This document shows, in pieces, positions 47,539 through 57,153 of a stretch of DNA of 64,000 nt. The notes under the pieces were generated by a model. That model was not told the DNA's origin. It ran no database searches and saw only the letters and a program-made list of their open reading frames with translations. How positions within the stretch are numbered: the first letter of the stretch is position 1; each line of letters begins with the position of its first letter. The stretch is taken from contig NZ_QXIO01000004.1 in NCBI RefSeq assembly GCF_003545765.1, positions 124,001-188,000 of the forward strand, written 5' to 3'. The translations under genes and the position numbers were made by a program. This DNA is from Colwellia sp. RSH04. GTDB taxonomy: Bacteria > Pseudomonadota > Gammaproteobacteria > Enterobacterales > Alteromonadaceae.

Positions 47539-49002
47539 CTACTGATTGTCGAGATTAAACCCTGTGCGAAAATATTGTTCAAAATCACTGTCTGATGTGC
47601 CAATGGCTGCTTGGCGAAGCAAATTATAATAAGCTTGAGATTGATAAAGTGTCTCTAATACACGATTAAGCTGTTTAATAAACTGCTGATTAATATCATC
47701 TTGGTGACACATAACATGGCCAATTGCGAAAGGAGGCATGCCTTTAATTGAGTAACTGTATGGCATTTGCCCCCCTATAAACTGCCAATGGCTGTTTACA
47801 TCTGCTGGGTACGCCAATTTCACATCGAATTTGCCCGCTTTTAATTCTTTTAATTGCGCAAAGACATCGATTGATGCCTCTACAATATTCGTATGAGGCA
47901 ACTGTTCTAGCTCTTTCATTAAGGGGGCGCTATACAGTAAACTTGGTGTTACTCCGATATGTAAATTAGGTGATTTGATAAAGTCAGCTAACTCAATTTC
48001 CTGCTCAACTTCTAACGGCTTCATCGAAAATAGCCGTGCTCCGGTATAAAGTGCAAAGGGCTTAGAAAAATAGTTTTGCTCGGCGCGTGTTAGTGTATAA
48101 ATTTTGTTGGCAAAACACTGTTGCGCTGTTAAAAGATTATCAGCAGAGTGACTATCAACTTTAACAAACTCAATATTAAATTGAGTCAATTGAGATAAGA
48201 TAAGCCGATAGAGTACCGCTTCTAGTGAATGTAAATTTTCTGCTCCCTTTGCTCGATGTAAGTTTGCATCATCTGTTTTAATAATTATGGTGGGTCTATT
48301 TACCTGAAAGTGAGCAAAACCGGCATGTTCATAATCATCAGTATAGAGTTTTTTTAGCTCTCCTGAATCTCGTAGTTTTAGCATTTCCCGATCATAAATC
48401 TGAGCTAATGTTTTGCCTCGTTTTGTATCAGAAAAAGCAAGGTAGATTGGTCTTGCAGGTAATAATTCTAAACTATGAAGCTTACCGCTATAGTCTTTAT
48501 GAATGTTGTATTCAAAATCGATAAAGCTATCAATTCGTCCATTCATTAATAATCGGAAGCCTTTTTCTAGCGTATCCACCAAATAACTTTTATGGGAATA
48601 GCTTATGTATTTATCAAAATCATATCCTTGTAACCAAGACAAGGTAAGGTTTTCTAAATCAGAAAGATGTTTTATATCTTTTCGGCTTTTTAAATAAAAA
48701 GCTTTTACAGGGTAATCAATGTCGAGTCGCCATTTAGGAAAGTGGCCTTTGGGGACGTCTTCTCTAGCAACACCAATCACCAAATCAAAACCGTTTTGGC
48801 CAAATAAATTTGTCATTCTATTGTACGAAGTAAATTGAAAATCTAACTCTTCGTCAGGGTATATGCGTTTAACAAGCTCGATGTATTTTCCTGATTCATC
48901 AGCGTTACTGTATCCATCCCAAACGGTTACTCCTACGACTATTTTTGCTTGAGCAAAGCTACTATAAATAACTAAAAAAAACGCCAAAACAAGGTAATGC
49001 AT
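47539..49002 (-). CDS. Periplasmic protein with two tandem solute-binding (SBP_bac_3-like) domains
   Basis: 487 residues with a signal peptide (about 1-19). Residues about 20-230 form one amino-acid-binding-type domain (DVPKGHFPKWRLDIDYPVKA, LEKGFRLLMNGRIDSFIDFE). Residues about 235-480 form a second (KPFALYTGARLFS, HIGVTPSLLYSAPLMKELEQ, LKAGKFDVKLAYP). Such double domains usually sit in front of a kinase or GGDEF enzyme; here no membrane or output domain follows, so it may be a free binding protein. No ABC permease genes are adjacent. Confidence 0.75.
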   Translation of the reverse strand: MHYLVLAFFLVIYSSFAQAKIVVGVTVWDGYSNADESGKYIELVKRIYPDEELDFQFTSYNRMTNLFGQNGFDLVIGVAREDVPKGHFPKWRLDIDYPVKAFYLKSRKDIKHLSDLENLTLSWLQGYDFDKYISYSHKSYLVDTLEKGFRLLMNGRIDSFIDFEYNIHKDYSGKLHSLELLPARPIYLAFSDTKRGKTLAQIYDREMLKLRDSGELKKLYTDDYEHAGFAHFQVNRPTIIIKTDDANLHRAKGAENLHSLEAVLYRLILSQLTQFNIEFVKVDSHSADNLLTAQQCFANKIYTLTRAEQNYFSKPFALYTGARLFSMKPLEVEQEIELADFIKSPNLHIGVTPSLLYSAPLMKELEQLPHTNIVEASIDVFAQLKELKAGKFDVKLAYPADVNSHWQFIGGQMPYSYSIKGMPPFAIGHVMCHQDDINQQFIKQLNRVLETLYQSQAYYNLLRQAAIGTSDSDFEQYFRTGFNLDNQ

Positions 49003-49136
49003 TAAATTAACTTATCCTCATATTCATTTGTAGTGTTTATAGATATAACTAACTACTCTAAGGTTAGCTAATTTTCACTGGTACGCTAATATAAATTTAA
49101 CCCGCAGACCGAACATTGAATAAGAGAGCAATAACT

Positions 49137-49517
49137 ATGTCAAAATCTAGCTCAAAAATAGGCACGATAGAATGGTGTGATCTTACCGTGAGCAATGCAC
49201 CGCAAATAAAAGACTTCTATAGTGATGTTGTTGGATGGCAATCAACCCCTGAATCAATGGGTGATTACGAAGATTACAGTATAATCTTACCCGAGTCGGG
49301 AGATACTGTAGCGGGTATTTGCCATACACGTGGCAGTAACAGTAATTTACCTGCTCAATGGCTAATGTATGTTAGGGTTGAAAACGTGAAAACTAGTGCT
49401 GAAAAGTGTATTGCTCTTGGTGGTGAAATACTCGATGGGCCAAGAGTTATGTGTGGCAATCAATTTTGTGTGATAAAAGACCCAGCGGGTGCCGTTCTTG
49501 CTTTGGTATCGGAGTAA
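49137..49517 (+). CDS. VOC (glyoxalase/bleomycin-resistance) family protein
   Basis: 126 residues from the ATG at 49137, preceded by AAGAGAG; an upstream TTG at 49116 is also open. The VOC fold is shown by EWCDLTVSNAPQIKDFYSDV, VGWQSTPE and a C-terminal IKDPAGAVLALVSE. Metal-dependent enzyme or binding protein; no substrate can be assigned. Confidence 0.82.
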   Translation: MSKSSSKIGTIEWCDLTVSNAPQIKDFYSDVVGWQSTPESMGDYEDYSIILPESGDTVAGICHTRGSNSNLPAQWLMYVRVENVKTSAEKCIALGGEILDGPRVMCGNQFCVIKDPAGAVLALVSE

Positions 49518-49607
49518 AGCACACTTAAAATAATTTTTTATTTTTTATCTTTTAACAAAAAGATACACCACCTAAAATGGGTGATGTATTTTGCTAGCGT
49601 TATATGC

Positions 49608-51158
49608 TTAACTTTCTCTAATCAAATAATCAAAGGCAGCTAAAGAGGCTTTAGACCCTTCACCCATAGCGACCACTATTTGCTTATAAGGTACTGTTGT
49701 CACATCGCCTGCAGCAAAAATACCTGGTTCAGTGGTTTGACACTTTTCATCAATAATCACTTCGCCATATTGAGTTCTTTCAACAAGCCCATTTAAAAAC
49801 TCACTATTTGGCACTAAGCCTATTTGAACAAACACGCCTGATAAATCGCATTGTAAAATTTCGCCTGTTGCTCTGTCTTGATAAGCGAGTCCAACAACAC
49901 TGCCATTTTCAGCAATAATTTCTTTCGTGGCAACATTCTTAATAATCGATATTTTATCGTTGGCAATTGCTTTGTCAACGAGCACACTGTCAGCTTTTAA
50001 TTCAGGAAGAAACTCAAAAACAGTAACATGATTAACCATACCTGCTAAATCAAGCGCAGCTTCAATACCTGAATTTCCACCGCCAACAACCGCTACATCT
50101 TTACCTTTAAAGAAAGGGCCATCACAATGCGGACAATAAGCAACGCCAGAGCCTATATTTTCTTTCTCACCTGGTACGCCTAGCTCTCGCCACTTAGCAC
50201 CTGTGGTAATAATAACGGTTTTACTTTCAATGACTTCACCACTAGAAAGGTGTAATGTTTTGTTTTGCCCTTTTTCTATTTTCTCAACCCGCAAAAATTC
50301 TTTTATCGTGATGTCATAATCAGCCATATGCGCTTGCATATTACCGGTGAGCTCTGTACCTGTTGTTTTAGGCACTGAGATTAAATTTTCAATGCCAACA
50401 GTATCTTTAACTTGGCCGCCAATTCGGTCAGCAATCATAGTCACATTTAAGCCTTTTCGTGCAGCGTAAATAGCTGATGCAACACCTGCAGGGCCTGCTC
50501 CAATCACCGTAACATCTTGTAACGGCAGTGTTTCTGCATTATCACTGTTAACAATAGCAGGGTATCGTTCAATCAACTTGTCAACTAATTGCGCGGTATC
50601 TATTTTACCGTTAGCAAAAAGCTCACCATTTAAATATACGCTTGGTACGCCTTGTATATTTCGTTCATCAACAATAGTTTGGAATAATCCGCCATCGATC
50701 ATCTCCGTTGAAATATTTTCATTAAGTAGTGCAAATTGATTTAAAGACTGCACCACGTCTGGACAATTATGACAACTTAACGAAATAAACACTTCAAAAT
50801 GCAACTTATCGGTAATTTTCTCTACCATACCTATTAAGTTTTTATCGAGCTTAAGTGCCGTACCAGATGATTGTAATATCGCCAATATTAATGAATTAAA
50901 TTCGTGACCACTGGGAATACCTGAAAAATAAATGCCATTACGTTTGCCCTCAACTTCTAAGTAAAACGTTATTGGGCTTCTTAAATTTTCATTTCGTTCT
51001 ATCAGCTCTAAATTATCAGAGACCGAACAGACCTGAGTTAAGAATTCGGTTAACTCTGCGCGTTTACTATGTTCACCAGTTTGTAGCACTAGTGATACTT
51101 TTTGAGTCATATTTTGAGTATATGATTTTAAGGCATTTAAAATATCATTGCTTAACAT
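49608..51158 (-). CDS. ahpF: Alkyl hydroperoxide reductase subunit F
   Basis: A 516-residue flavoprotein that passes NADH electrons to AhpC. The N-terminal glutaredoxin-like region has CHNC (Cys129, Cys132). The thioredoxin-reductase-like part has the FAD motif GAGPAG and the redox-active CPHC (Cys342, Cys345), then FAAGDVTTVPYKQ near the end. It lies downstream of ahpC with 80 bases between. Confidence 0.96.
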   Translation of the reverse strand: MLSNDILNALKSYTQNMTQKVSLVLQTGEHSKRAELTEFLTQVCSVSDNLELIERNENLRSPITFYLEVEGKRNGIYFSGIPSGHEFNSLILAILQSSGTALKLDKNLIGMVEKITDKLHFEVFISLSCHNCPDVVQSLNQFALLNENISTEMIDGGLFQTIVDERNIQGVPSVYLNGELFANGKIDTAQLVDKLIERYPAIVNSDNAETLPLQDVTVIGAGPAGVASAIYAARKGLNVTMIADRIGGQVKDTVGIENLISVPKTTGTELTGNMQAHMADYDITIKEFLRVEKIEKGQNKTLHLSSGEVIESKTVIITTGAKWRELGVPGEKENIGSGVAYCPHCDGPFFKGKDVAVVGGGNSGIEAALDLAGMVNHVTVFEFLPELKADSVLVDKAIANDKISIIKNVATKEIIAENGSVVGLAYQDRATGEILQCDLSGVFVQIGLVPNSEFLNGLVERTQYGEVIIDEKCQTTEPGIFAAGDVTTVPYKQIVVAMGEGSKASLAAFDYLIRES

Positions 51159-51238
51159 GAGATTACCTCTACATTATGAAGTGGGGGATGAATTACTGGT
51201 GAATTAGCAGCCCATTAAAGGGCTGCATTAAAGGTTGC

Positions 51239-51802
51239 TTAGATTTTACCTACTAAGTCTAAACTAGGTGTTAAGGTTGCTTCACCTTGCTCCCATGCAG
51301 CTGGGCATACTTCGCCATCATTTTCACGAACATATTGTGCTGCTTTAACGTTACGTACCATATCTTTAGCACTTCGACCAATACCACCAGCATGAATGTG
51401 TGCAACTTGGATGATGCCATCAGGATCAGCTAAGAATGTTCCACGATGTGCCATATGGTCTTCCTCAATCATGACATCAAAACCGCGTGTAATATTGCCT
51501 GTTTGGTCACCTAACATTGGAAATTTAATCTTACCAATCGCGTCTGATGAGTCGTGCCATGCTTTGTGAGAAAAATGCGTATCGGTTGATACTGCGTAAA
51601 CTTCAACACCAAGTTTTTGTAATTCTTCGTATTGGTTTGCCATATCTTCTAATTCAGTAGGACAAACAAAAGTAAAATCTGCTGGGTAAAATAAGAAGAT
51701 AGACCACTTACCTTTTACACTTTCTGAAGTTACTTCAGTAAACTCACCATTGTGGAATGCTTGTGCTGTGAATTCTGGAATTAATTTGCCTATTTGAGCC
51801 AT
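51239..51802 (-). CDS. ahpC: Alkyl hydroperoxide reductase subunit C (peroxiredoxin)
   Basis: A 187-residue typical 2-Cys peroxiredoxin reducing H2O2 and organic peroxides. Peroxidatic Cys47 lies in FTFVCPTE and resolving Cys166 in EVCPAAW. AGAGGAAA precedes the start. It is divergent from oxyR with 245 bases between, so OxyR control is very likely. Confidence 0.97.
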   Translation of the reverse strand: MAQIGKLIPEFTAQAFHNGEFTEVTSESVKGKWSIFLFYPADFTFVCPTELEDMANQYEELQKLGVEVYAVSTDTHFSHKAWHDSSDAIGKIKFPMLGDQTGNITRGFDVMIEEDHMAHRGTFLADPDGIIQVAHIHAGGIGRSAKDMVRNVKAAQYVRENDGEVCPAAWEQGEATLTPSLDLVGKI

Positions 51803-51979
51803 GAGTATTTCCTCTTTTAAAAAATAAAACGGTTATGTGTTTTGGTTAAAAAAGCAGTTTTGCTTTCGATGAGGAAATAATAATAAAAACCTTGTGATTA
51901 ATAAAATAAATAAAATCTATCTTTATATTCTAAAAAACTGAATTACTTTTATGGGTATTTCCATTACACTGAGGAGGTT

Positions 51980-52006
51980 ATGACTTTGCTCTGTGTTTAT
52001 ACATAG
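51980..52006 (+). other. Possible 8-codon leader peptide before oxyR
   Basis: ATG ACT TTG CTC TGT GTT TAT ACA TAG directly follows GAGGAGG (spacing short, two bases) and ends 41 bases before the oxyR ATG. It may be chance. Confidence 0.2.
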
Positions 52007-52047
52007 AGACAATAGCGCTCATTAAAAAAGGTTCGATAGGTACTATT

Positions 52048-52947
52048 ATGATTTCACTTAAACAATTACGTTATGCGCTTGCCGTAGAAAAAACTCTACA
52101 TTTCAAAAAAGCAGCAGAAGCCTGCAATGTTTCTCAATCAGCGTTAAGTACCGCAATTAATGAACTAGAAAAGCAATTAGGTGTTGCGGTGTTTGAGCGT
52201 AATAATAAGCAAGTTTTAGTGACCAGTTATGGTCAACAAGTTCTTAACAAAGCAAAGAAAGTACAGCTAGAAGTTGATGAATTAATGCAAATTGCGCAGT
52301 TAAACAAATCGCCCTTTCAAAGCTCAATGTCGCTCGGCGTCATTCCAACGATAGGGCCGTACTTATTACCGAAAGTGTTACCTGAAGTAAGAAAGCAATA
52401 TCCTCAATTTAAATTAAAAATCCATGAAGACCAATCTCATGTCTTGGTTGATATGGTAAGAAATGGTGAACTTGACGCTGCTATATTAGCGCTACCTTAT
52501 CCGATTGAAGGTTTAATGAGTTTCACTTTTTGGCACGAAGATTTTTACTGGGTTAGTCACAAAGATGAATGCTCATCACAACTTCAAGAAATAACAACTG
52601 AGGAACTTGAGACAGAAAAGCTAATGCTACTTAAAGATGGACATTGCTTAAAAGATCATGCATTAGCTGCCTGCAGTTTACAAAGCCACAAACAAAATTC
52701 TGACTTCGACGCAGCTAGCTTGCATACCTTAATTCAAATGGTGGCGGGTAAACTCGGCACCACTATAGTACCGCAAATGGCGTTAGATCAGTTGATTCAT
52801 AATGAATCTGAACTCAGGGCAATTCACTTAAATGAACCTGGCCCCCATAGAACACTAGCTCTTATCATTAGGCCTAACTATGTTAGAACAAATGAATTAA
52901 CGCTGTTAAAAGAGATTTTTACGCAGCAGCTAACACTTAAATGCTAA
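52048..52947 (+). CDS. oxyR: Hydrogen peroxide-responsive LysR regulator OxyR
   Basis: 299 residues. The N-terminal LysR helix-turn-helix reads ALAVEKTLHFKKAAEACNVS. The redox switch cysteines are at 200 and 209 in KDGHCLKDHALAAC, matching Cys199 and Cys208 of E. coli OxyR in sequence and spacing, which separates it from other LysR proteins. It is divergent from ahpC, its expected target. Confidence 0.95.
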   Translation: MISLKQLRYALAVEKTLHFKKAAEACNVSQSALSTAINELEKQLGVAVFERNNKQVLVTSYGQQVLNKAKKVQLEVDELMQIAQLNKSPFQSSMSLGVIPTIGPYLLPKVLPEVRKQYPQFKLKIHEDQSHVLVDMVRNGELDAAILALPYPIEGLMSFTFWHEDFYWVSHKDECSSQLQEITTEELETEKLMLLKDGHCLKDHALAACSLQSHKQNSDFDAASLHTLIQMVAGKLGTTIVPQMALDQLIHNESELRAIHLNEPGPHRTLALIIRPNYVRTNELTLLKEIFTQQLTLKC

Positions 52948-53026
52948 ATCCCTAAATAAGTCCACTTAACATATAAAAAGATAAACTTAGGTAGTGATTC
53001 TTAAGCCTAATAGATCAATATTCTGC

Positions 53027-54433
53027 CTATTTAGCAATATGTAATGGAATAGTAATATCATAGCGTAAGCCTTTATTCTGCTCACTTTGAACGGTTACAC
53101 GACCATGTAACGTTGATGTAATGAGGTTATAAATTAAGTGGGTGCCTAAACCGCTTCCGCCTTTGCTTCTCTTGGTTGTATAGAAAGGCTCAAAAAGCAT
53201 TTCTTTTTCTTTTTCGTTCAACCCTTTGCCATTATCTTCATAGCGAATCAAAACAGACTCTTGAGAACTTTCAACGATAATACGAATAACGCCTTGTTCC
53301 GTTTCATCTAAGCCATGCAAAATAGAATTATTAATCAAATTAGTTAATATCTGAGAGATAGCTCCAGGTATAGTATGCAAATACAGGTGTTCTGGGCATT
53401 GAATAACCACATGGTACGGCAGTTTTTTTAAAATCGGGCGCATAGACAATAAAATTTCATCAATATAGTCTTTAAGATTTATCTCTCGTGTAGATTCTGA
53501 TGATTGATCAACGGCTATTTCTTTAAAGCTATTTATCAATTGCGCAGCCCTTTGAGTATTGGCTTCAATAATATGGCAGGCTTCTTCAACATCCTCGAGA
53601 AAATCCGTTAAATGAGTATTAGTTGCTGTTTTTTGCTCCATTTTCTTTTTTAGGTCTTTGTAAACGTGATGTAAATTTGAAATGCCTGTAACACAAATAC
53701 CAATTGGCGTATTAATTTCATGAGATATACCTGCCACTAAGTTACCCAATGAAGCCATTTTTTCTTTTTGCACTAGTTCTTTTTGTGTTAACTGTAATTC
53801 ATCCATCATATTTTCTAAGGTGCTTTTTTGTTGCTGTATATGCTCAAGGCTCTCTTCAAGTGCTTTTTTATCTATTGCTTGTTGATGACGATATTTTTGC
53901 TGTTGTAAAACAATAGCCAGATTTGCCGCAACAAATGAGAGTACCTCTAAGTCACTTGTATCGTAAATTTCTTCTTCATTGTAACTTTGTATAATAATGA
54001 TCCCCATCACACCATCATCACCACAAATAGGAGCGCCCATCCAACTTTCACTTATTGACCCTATAACTTTTGTTATTTCTTTATCTCGCTCCAACTTCAA
54101 CTGTTCTTCTTTAGTAAATAGGCAAGGTTTATTTTTTTTAATTACATAAGAAGAAAGGCCTTCGCCAAGTGCCATCTGCAAACCTACGATATCGTCTTTA
54201 TCTTTCTCATCAACAAAATAGCCAAACGTAATGATTTCTGTTTCTTGTTCATAAAGAAAAATAGCAATATTCCTCACAGGAATCACTTCAGAAGCGACCT
54301 CATGAATTCTTTTATAAATTTGCGGTAAGGTTAAATTAGAAAGCACTAACGAAGATATTTGCAATAAGGCATTAGTTACATTTAAGTGACTTCTATCAGG
54401 GGTTTTATACAAGTTCATATTACAAACAATCAC
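53027..54433 (-). CDS. GAF-domain sensor histidine kinase (cytoplasmic)
   Basis: 468 residues without a membrane segment. A GAF domain (about 25-178) is followed by a coiled coil (about 180-225), a HisKA domain with the phospho-acceptor in AGISHEINTPIG (His238), and an HATPase domain (NLINNSILHG, DNGKGLNEKE, GGSGLGTHLIYNL). The gene overlaps the upstream response regulator by 14 bases; an alternative ATG at 54418 would remove the overlap. The signal is unknown. Confidence 0.88.
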   Translation of the reverse strand: MIVCNMNLYKTPDRSHLNVTNALLQISSLVLSNLTLPQIYKRIHEVASEVIPVRNIAIFLYEQETEIITFGYFVDEKDKDDIVGLQMALGEGLSSYVIKKNKPCLFTKEEQLKLERDKEITKVIGSISESWMGAPICGDDGVMGIIIIQSYNEEEIYDTSDLEVLSFVAANLAIVLQQQKYRHQQAIDKKALEESLEHIQQQKSTLENMMDELQLTQKELVQKEKMASLGNLVAGISHEINTPIGICVTGISNLHHVYKDLKKKMEQKTATNTHLTDFLEDVEEACHIIEANTQRAAQLINSFKEIAVDQSSESTREINLKDYIDEILLSMRPILKKLPYHVVIQCPEHLYLHTIPGAISQILTNLINNSILHGLDETEQGVIRIIVESSQESVLIRYEDNGKGLNEKEKEMLFEPFYTTKRSKGGSGLGTHLIYNLITSTLHGRVTVQSEQNKGLRYDITIPLHIAK

Positions 54434-55964
54434 TATTTGTTAATTTTTCATTTAGCACTAAAATTTCATCGAGTTTATTTAAAAGTGCATCTACGACTTC
54501 AGGGTCAAAGTGTTTATTTCTTTCATTTTTCAGTAGATTAACAATATCTTCAACAGGCCAAGGTTCTTTATAGCAGCGGCGATGTATGAGCGCATCGAAT
54601 ACGTCAGCCACAGCGACAATTCTGGCATAGATGTGAATAGCATCCCCTTTCAACCCCAATGGGTACCCTGTACCATCATATTTTTCATGATGTTGCTGAG
54701 CTATAATGGCTGCAGCTTTAAGAATAGGGCGATCAGACCCCGACAATATATCAAACCCCATATCAGCATGTTGCTTCATGATAAGCATTTCTTCGTCGGA
54801 TAATCGACCTGGTTTTAACAACACACTATCAGGAATTGAAATTTTACCTACGTCATGCATTGGCGTAGCTTGTTTGAGAATTTCGCAACTACTTTCAGGT
54901 AAATTAAGGTCTTTTGCAATAATAAAGCAAAACTCAGACATCCTTCTAATATGGTTACCCGACTCTTTAGATCTCGATTCAACTGCATTACCCAATCGGT
55001 TAATTAAATCTTCTTGAGTTTGAATTATTTCCCTATTTAACAAAAAGTTATCAAAAGCAATTCCGATACTATTAGAGAACAAATTGAGTAATTGAATGTT
55101 TACGTCTGACAAGCCAACAAGTTGCTGTCCAGTTAAATAAAGTAAACTTTCTTCGTCACTCTTTGTGGGAAAATAAGCAGCATAATGCTCCCCGTCAAAA
55201 ACACTGCCTTTTTGCTTCCTCGCTTTATCAAGTAGTTCTAATGCCTTGGCATCTAGGCCGTTTTCAAGCGTTATACCACCGCATTCAGCAATTATTTCAT
55301 AATCATCTTTGTAACATATCGTCCCTGCACCTTTGACAGGTTTAATCAGCACACCTTTTTGATCAACATGAATTAACGAAACCACCTGCTTTAGCAAGCC
55401 ATCAAAAAAATGCTTTAATGTCTTCTTTTCTAATAGATCTGTTGTAGACTCAATCACTTGCTGAAGGCCGATACGATAAATTTTTTCATAGTTGCGAGAT
55501 TTTTCTATTTTGATTAAATCCCGATAAGCTCTAAGTGCGGTAACTACGGTGGTAAATAGTTTGCTTCGATCTAATTCTGTCTTTTGTTTATAATCATTAA
55601 TATCATAATCCATAATAACTTCTTCTTCTGGCGCTTGACCTGGCTGCCCAGTTCTAAGCACAATCCGAGTAAAAGTGTTATTATTTTCTTCGCGTAGCCA
55701 CTTGGCTAGTCTCAAACCCGCATCATCTGTTTCCATCACAACATCTAGAAAAATCAATGCGATATCATCTTGTTCTTCAATCACTTTTTTTGCCTGATCT
55801 GAGTTATAAGCACTTAAAAACTCAACGCCTCGGCTTTCCAATTTAAAACGTTTTAATGCCATTTTGGTTATCGCATGAATATCTTCTTCATCATCAACGA
55901 TTAAAATTTTCCAAGGAGGTAATTCGATTTTTTCGGTGTTTTCTTGCAGTAAACTAAATGGCAT
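54420..55964 (-). CDS. Response regulator with DUF3369 and HD-GYP c-di-GMP phosphodiesterase
   Basis: 514 residues. An N-terminal receiver (about 15-150) has acidic DDEED and phospho-acceptor Asp74 (IFLDVVME). A DUF3369 region (about 175-300) follows. The HD-GYP domain (about 320-500) has HDVGKISIPD, HHEKYDGTGYPLGLKGD and DVFDAL, all intact, so c-di-GMP hydrolysis is likely. It pairs with the overlapping histidine kinase downstream, which makes kinase-controlled c-di-GMP turnover the natural reading. Confidence 0.92.
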   Translation of the reverse strand: MPFSLLQENTEKIELPPWKILIVDDEEDIHAITKMALKRFKLESRGVEFLSAYNSDQAKKVIEEQDDIALIFLDVVMETDDAGLRLAKWLREENNNTFTRIVLRTGQPGQAPEEEVIMDYDINDYKQKTELDRSKLFTTVVTALRAYRDLIKIEKSRNYEKIYRIGLQQVIESTTDLLEKKTLKHFFDGLLKQVVSLIHVDQKGVLIKPVKGAGTICYKDDYEIIAECGGITLENGLDAKALELLDKARKQKGSVFDGEHYAAYFPTKSDEESLLYLTGQQLVGLSDVNIQLLNLFSNSIGIAFDNFLLNREIIQTQEDLINRLGNAVESRSKESGNHIRRMSEFCFIIAKDLNLPESSCEILKQATPMHDVGKISIPDSVLLKPGRLSDEEMLIMKQHADMGFDILSGSDRPILKAAAIIAQQHHEKYDGTGYPLGLKGDAIHIYARIVAVADVFDALIHRRCYKEPWPVEDIVNLLKNERNKHFDPEVVDALLNKLDEILVLNEKLTNSDCL

Positions 55965-56182
55965 TTTTACTAAAACTCTTTAGGCAAATAGTACTTTAAT
56001 AGTAGACCTAAATTTTCAATAAAAAAATTAGCTATGTTAATTCTTTAATTTTCTACTTAGTAAGAAGTCATTCGGGGTTAATTTGCGATATTATTTTGTG
56101 AATATCGTTATCGATTTTATCAAATATACTCGAGTACATAATCTTGACATGATTGAAGGGCAATTAACTAAGAAGGAAATAT

Positions 56183-56296
56183 ATGAATAAGATCATAAAG
56201 ATAATAAAAAATGTTTTTACTGTAGAACATAGCGAACGCTCAGAAAAACAGTGTAATTATGCAAATAATTACTATGGGGACCAACAGTGTCGATAA
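56183..56296 (+). CDS. Possible small protein with a strong ribosome binding site
   Basis: 37 codons from ATG 56183, after AGAAGGAAATAT. It reads MNKIIKIIKNVFTVEHSERS and then a C-terminus with two cysteines (QCNYANNYYGDQQC). I know no family. Good initiation signals in an otherwise empty 440-base region argue for a real small gene. Confidence 0.4.
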   Translation: MNKIIKIIKNVFTVEHSERSEKQCNYANNYYGDQQCR

Positions 56297-56326
56297 AGAC
56301 ATGACACAGTTGTTAATAAGAAAAAC

Positions 56327-56378
56327 CACTAATCAACCTGCAAAAACTATTATGATAGTTATAACCGCTTGATTAGTG
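56327..56378. terminator. Branched hairpin between convergent genes
   Basis: The outer stem CACTAATCAA/TTGATTAGTG (10 bp) encloses an inner stem AACTAT/ATAGTT. It lies between the small frame and the convergent membrane gene, fitting a bidirectional terminator. Confidence 0.5.
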
Positions 56379-56404
56379 ATTCCTCTTAATAAAAATATAG
56401 CTTA

Positions 56405-56827
56405 TTACGCGTCAGGTAACTTTTCATCTAACGCTTTTAATGAACGAAGAAAAAGCCCTAACCCCCCTATTGCTAGTACTAAAATAACGATTAAATCAAA
56501 CGATGTCATGGTTCTAAATGAGAAACGTATTGATGATATTACGCCGAATATTAATGCAGTAATTGATCCTAGGGATAAAATCCAACCTAATATATTTTTA
56601 CTATTGTAAAAGATAAGACCGATACCAAATATAAATGGAATCATGATCATACCGCTAGTAACATTATAAGACCCCCCCATGGCTGAAAAGCCATACAAGC
56701 GCATACCCATGCCAAAACTTGACGTTACGGTTATCGCATTTAACAACATATAAAAACCACCACACATCATAATTAAGCCAATAAAAAACTGACCTAAACC
56801 ACCTGATGTTCCACCTGCACCTTTCAT
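56405..56827 (-). CDS. Four-helix membrane protein, unknown function
   Basis: 140 residues, family not recognised. The N-terminus is glycine-rich (MKGAGGTSGGLGQ), followed by hydrophobic helices at about 12-34, 55-75, 80-97 and 108-128, with the C-terminus ending in a charged tail (KALDEKLPDA). It stands alone upstream of the lexA region on the other strand. A glycine-rich start plus four helices is seen in several small uncharacterised inner-membrane families. Confidence 0.55.
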   Translation of the reverse strand: MKGAGGTSGGLGQFFIGLIMMCGGFYMLLNAITVTSSFGMGMRLYGFSAMGGSYNVTSGMIMIPFIFGIGLIFYNSKNILGWILSLGSITALIFGVISSIRFSFRTMTSFDLIVILVLAIGGLGLFLRSLKALDEKLPDA

Positions 56828-57125
56828 AAGAATTCCTTTTATATTTATTTTTCAATACCACAATATTACAGAGATAAAGCTTATTAACCTAAAGCGAGCT
56901 ATTTAAACATATACTGCTCATTAATGTGCTTGTTTTTAACAATATACCTCTGAGTATTGATCTATATATTATATAAAATGATAATTTGGTTTTTGTGCTA
57001 CTTGATTTATTTCAAAGAATTCCTAACTGACGATTAACTACACAAGCAAAACCTCGCCTATCTAAACTGTCTACATAGAAAACAATTACTTGTCTTTAAT
57101 TACAGTATGTATATACTACCAGTAC
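56828..57125. other. AT-rich divergent promoter region before lexA
   Basis: No gene seen. It contains AACAATATACCTCTGAGTAT (from 56938), nearly the same as a motif in the coxB leader at 58307, and a weaker CTGT half site near 57067 that could assist LexA binding. Confidence 0.35.
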
Positions 57126-57145
57126 TACTGTGTAAATTTACAGGA
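57126..57145 (+). promoter_or_regulatory. LexA (SOS) box
   Basis: TACTGTGTAAATTTACAGGA matches CTGT-N8-ACAG perfectly. It ends 8 bases before the lexA ATG and overlaps its AGGA ribosome binding site. Confidence 0.88.
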
Positions 57146-57153
57146 ACTATGCT

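Noticed and set aside
52036..52046. ATAG-GTA-CTAT as an OxyR site before oxyR
   Set aside because: OxyR half sites need seven bases between ATAG and CTAT; here there are three.
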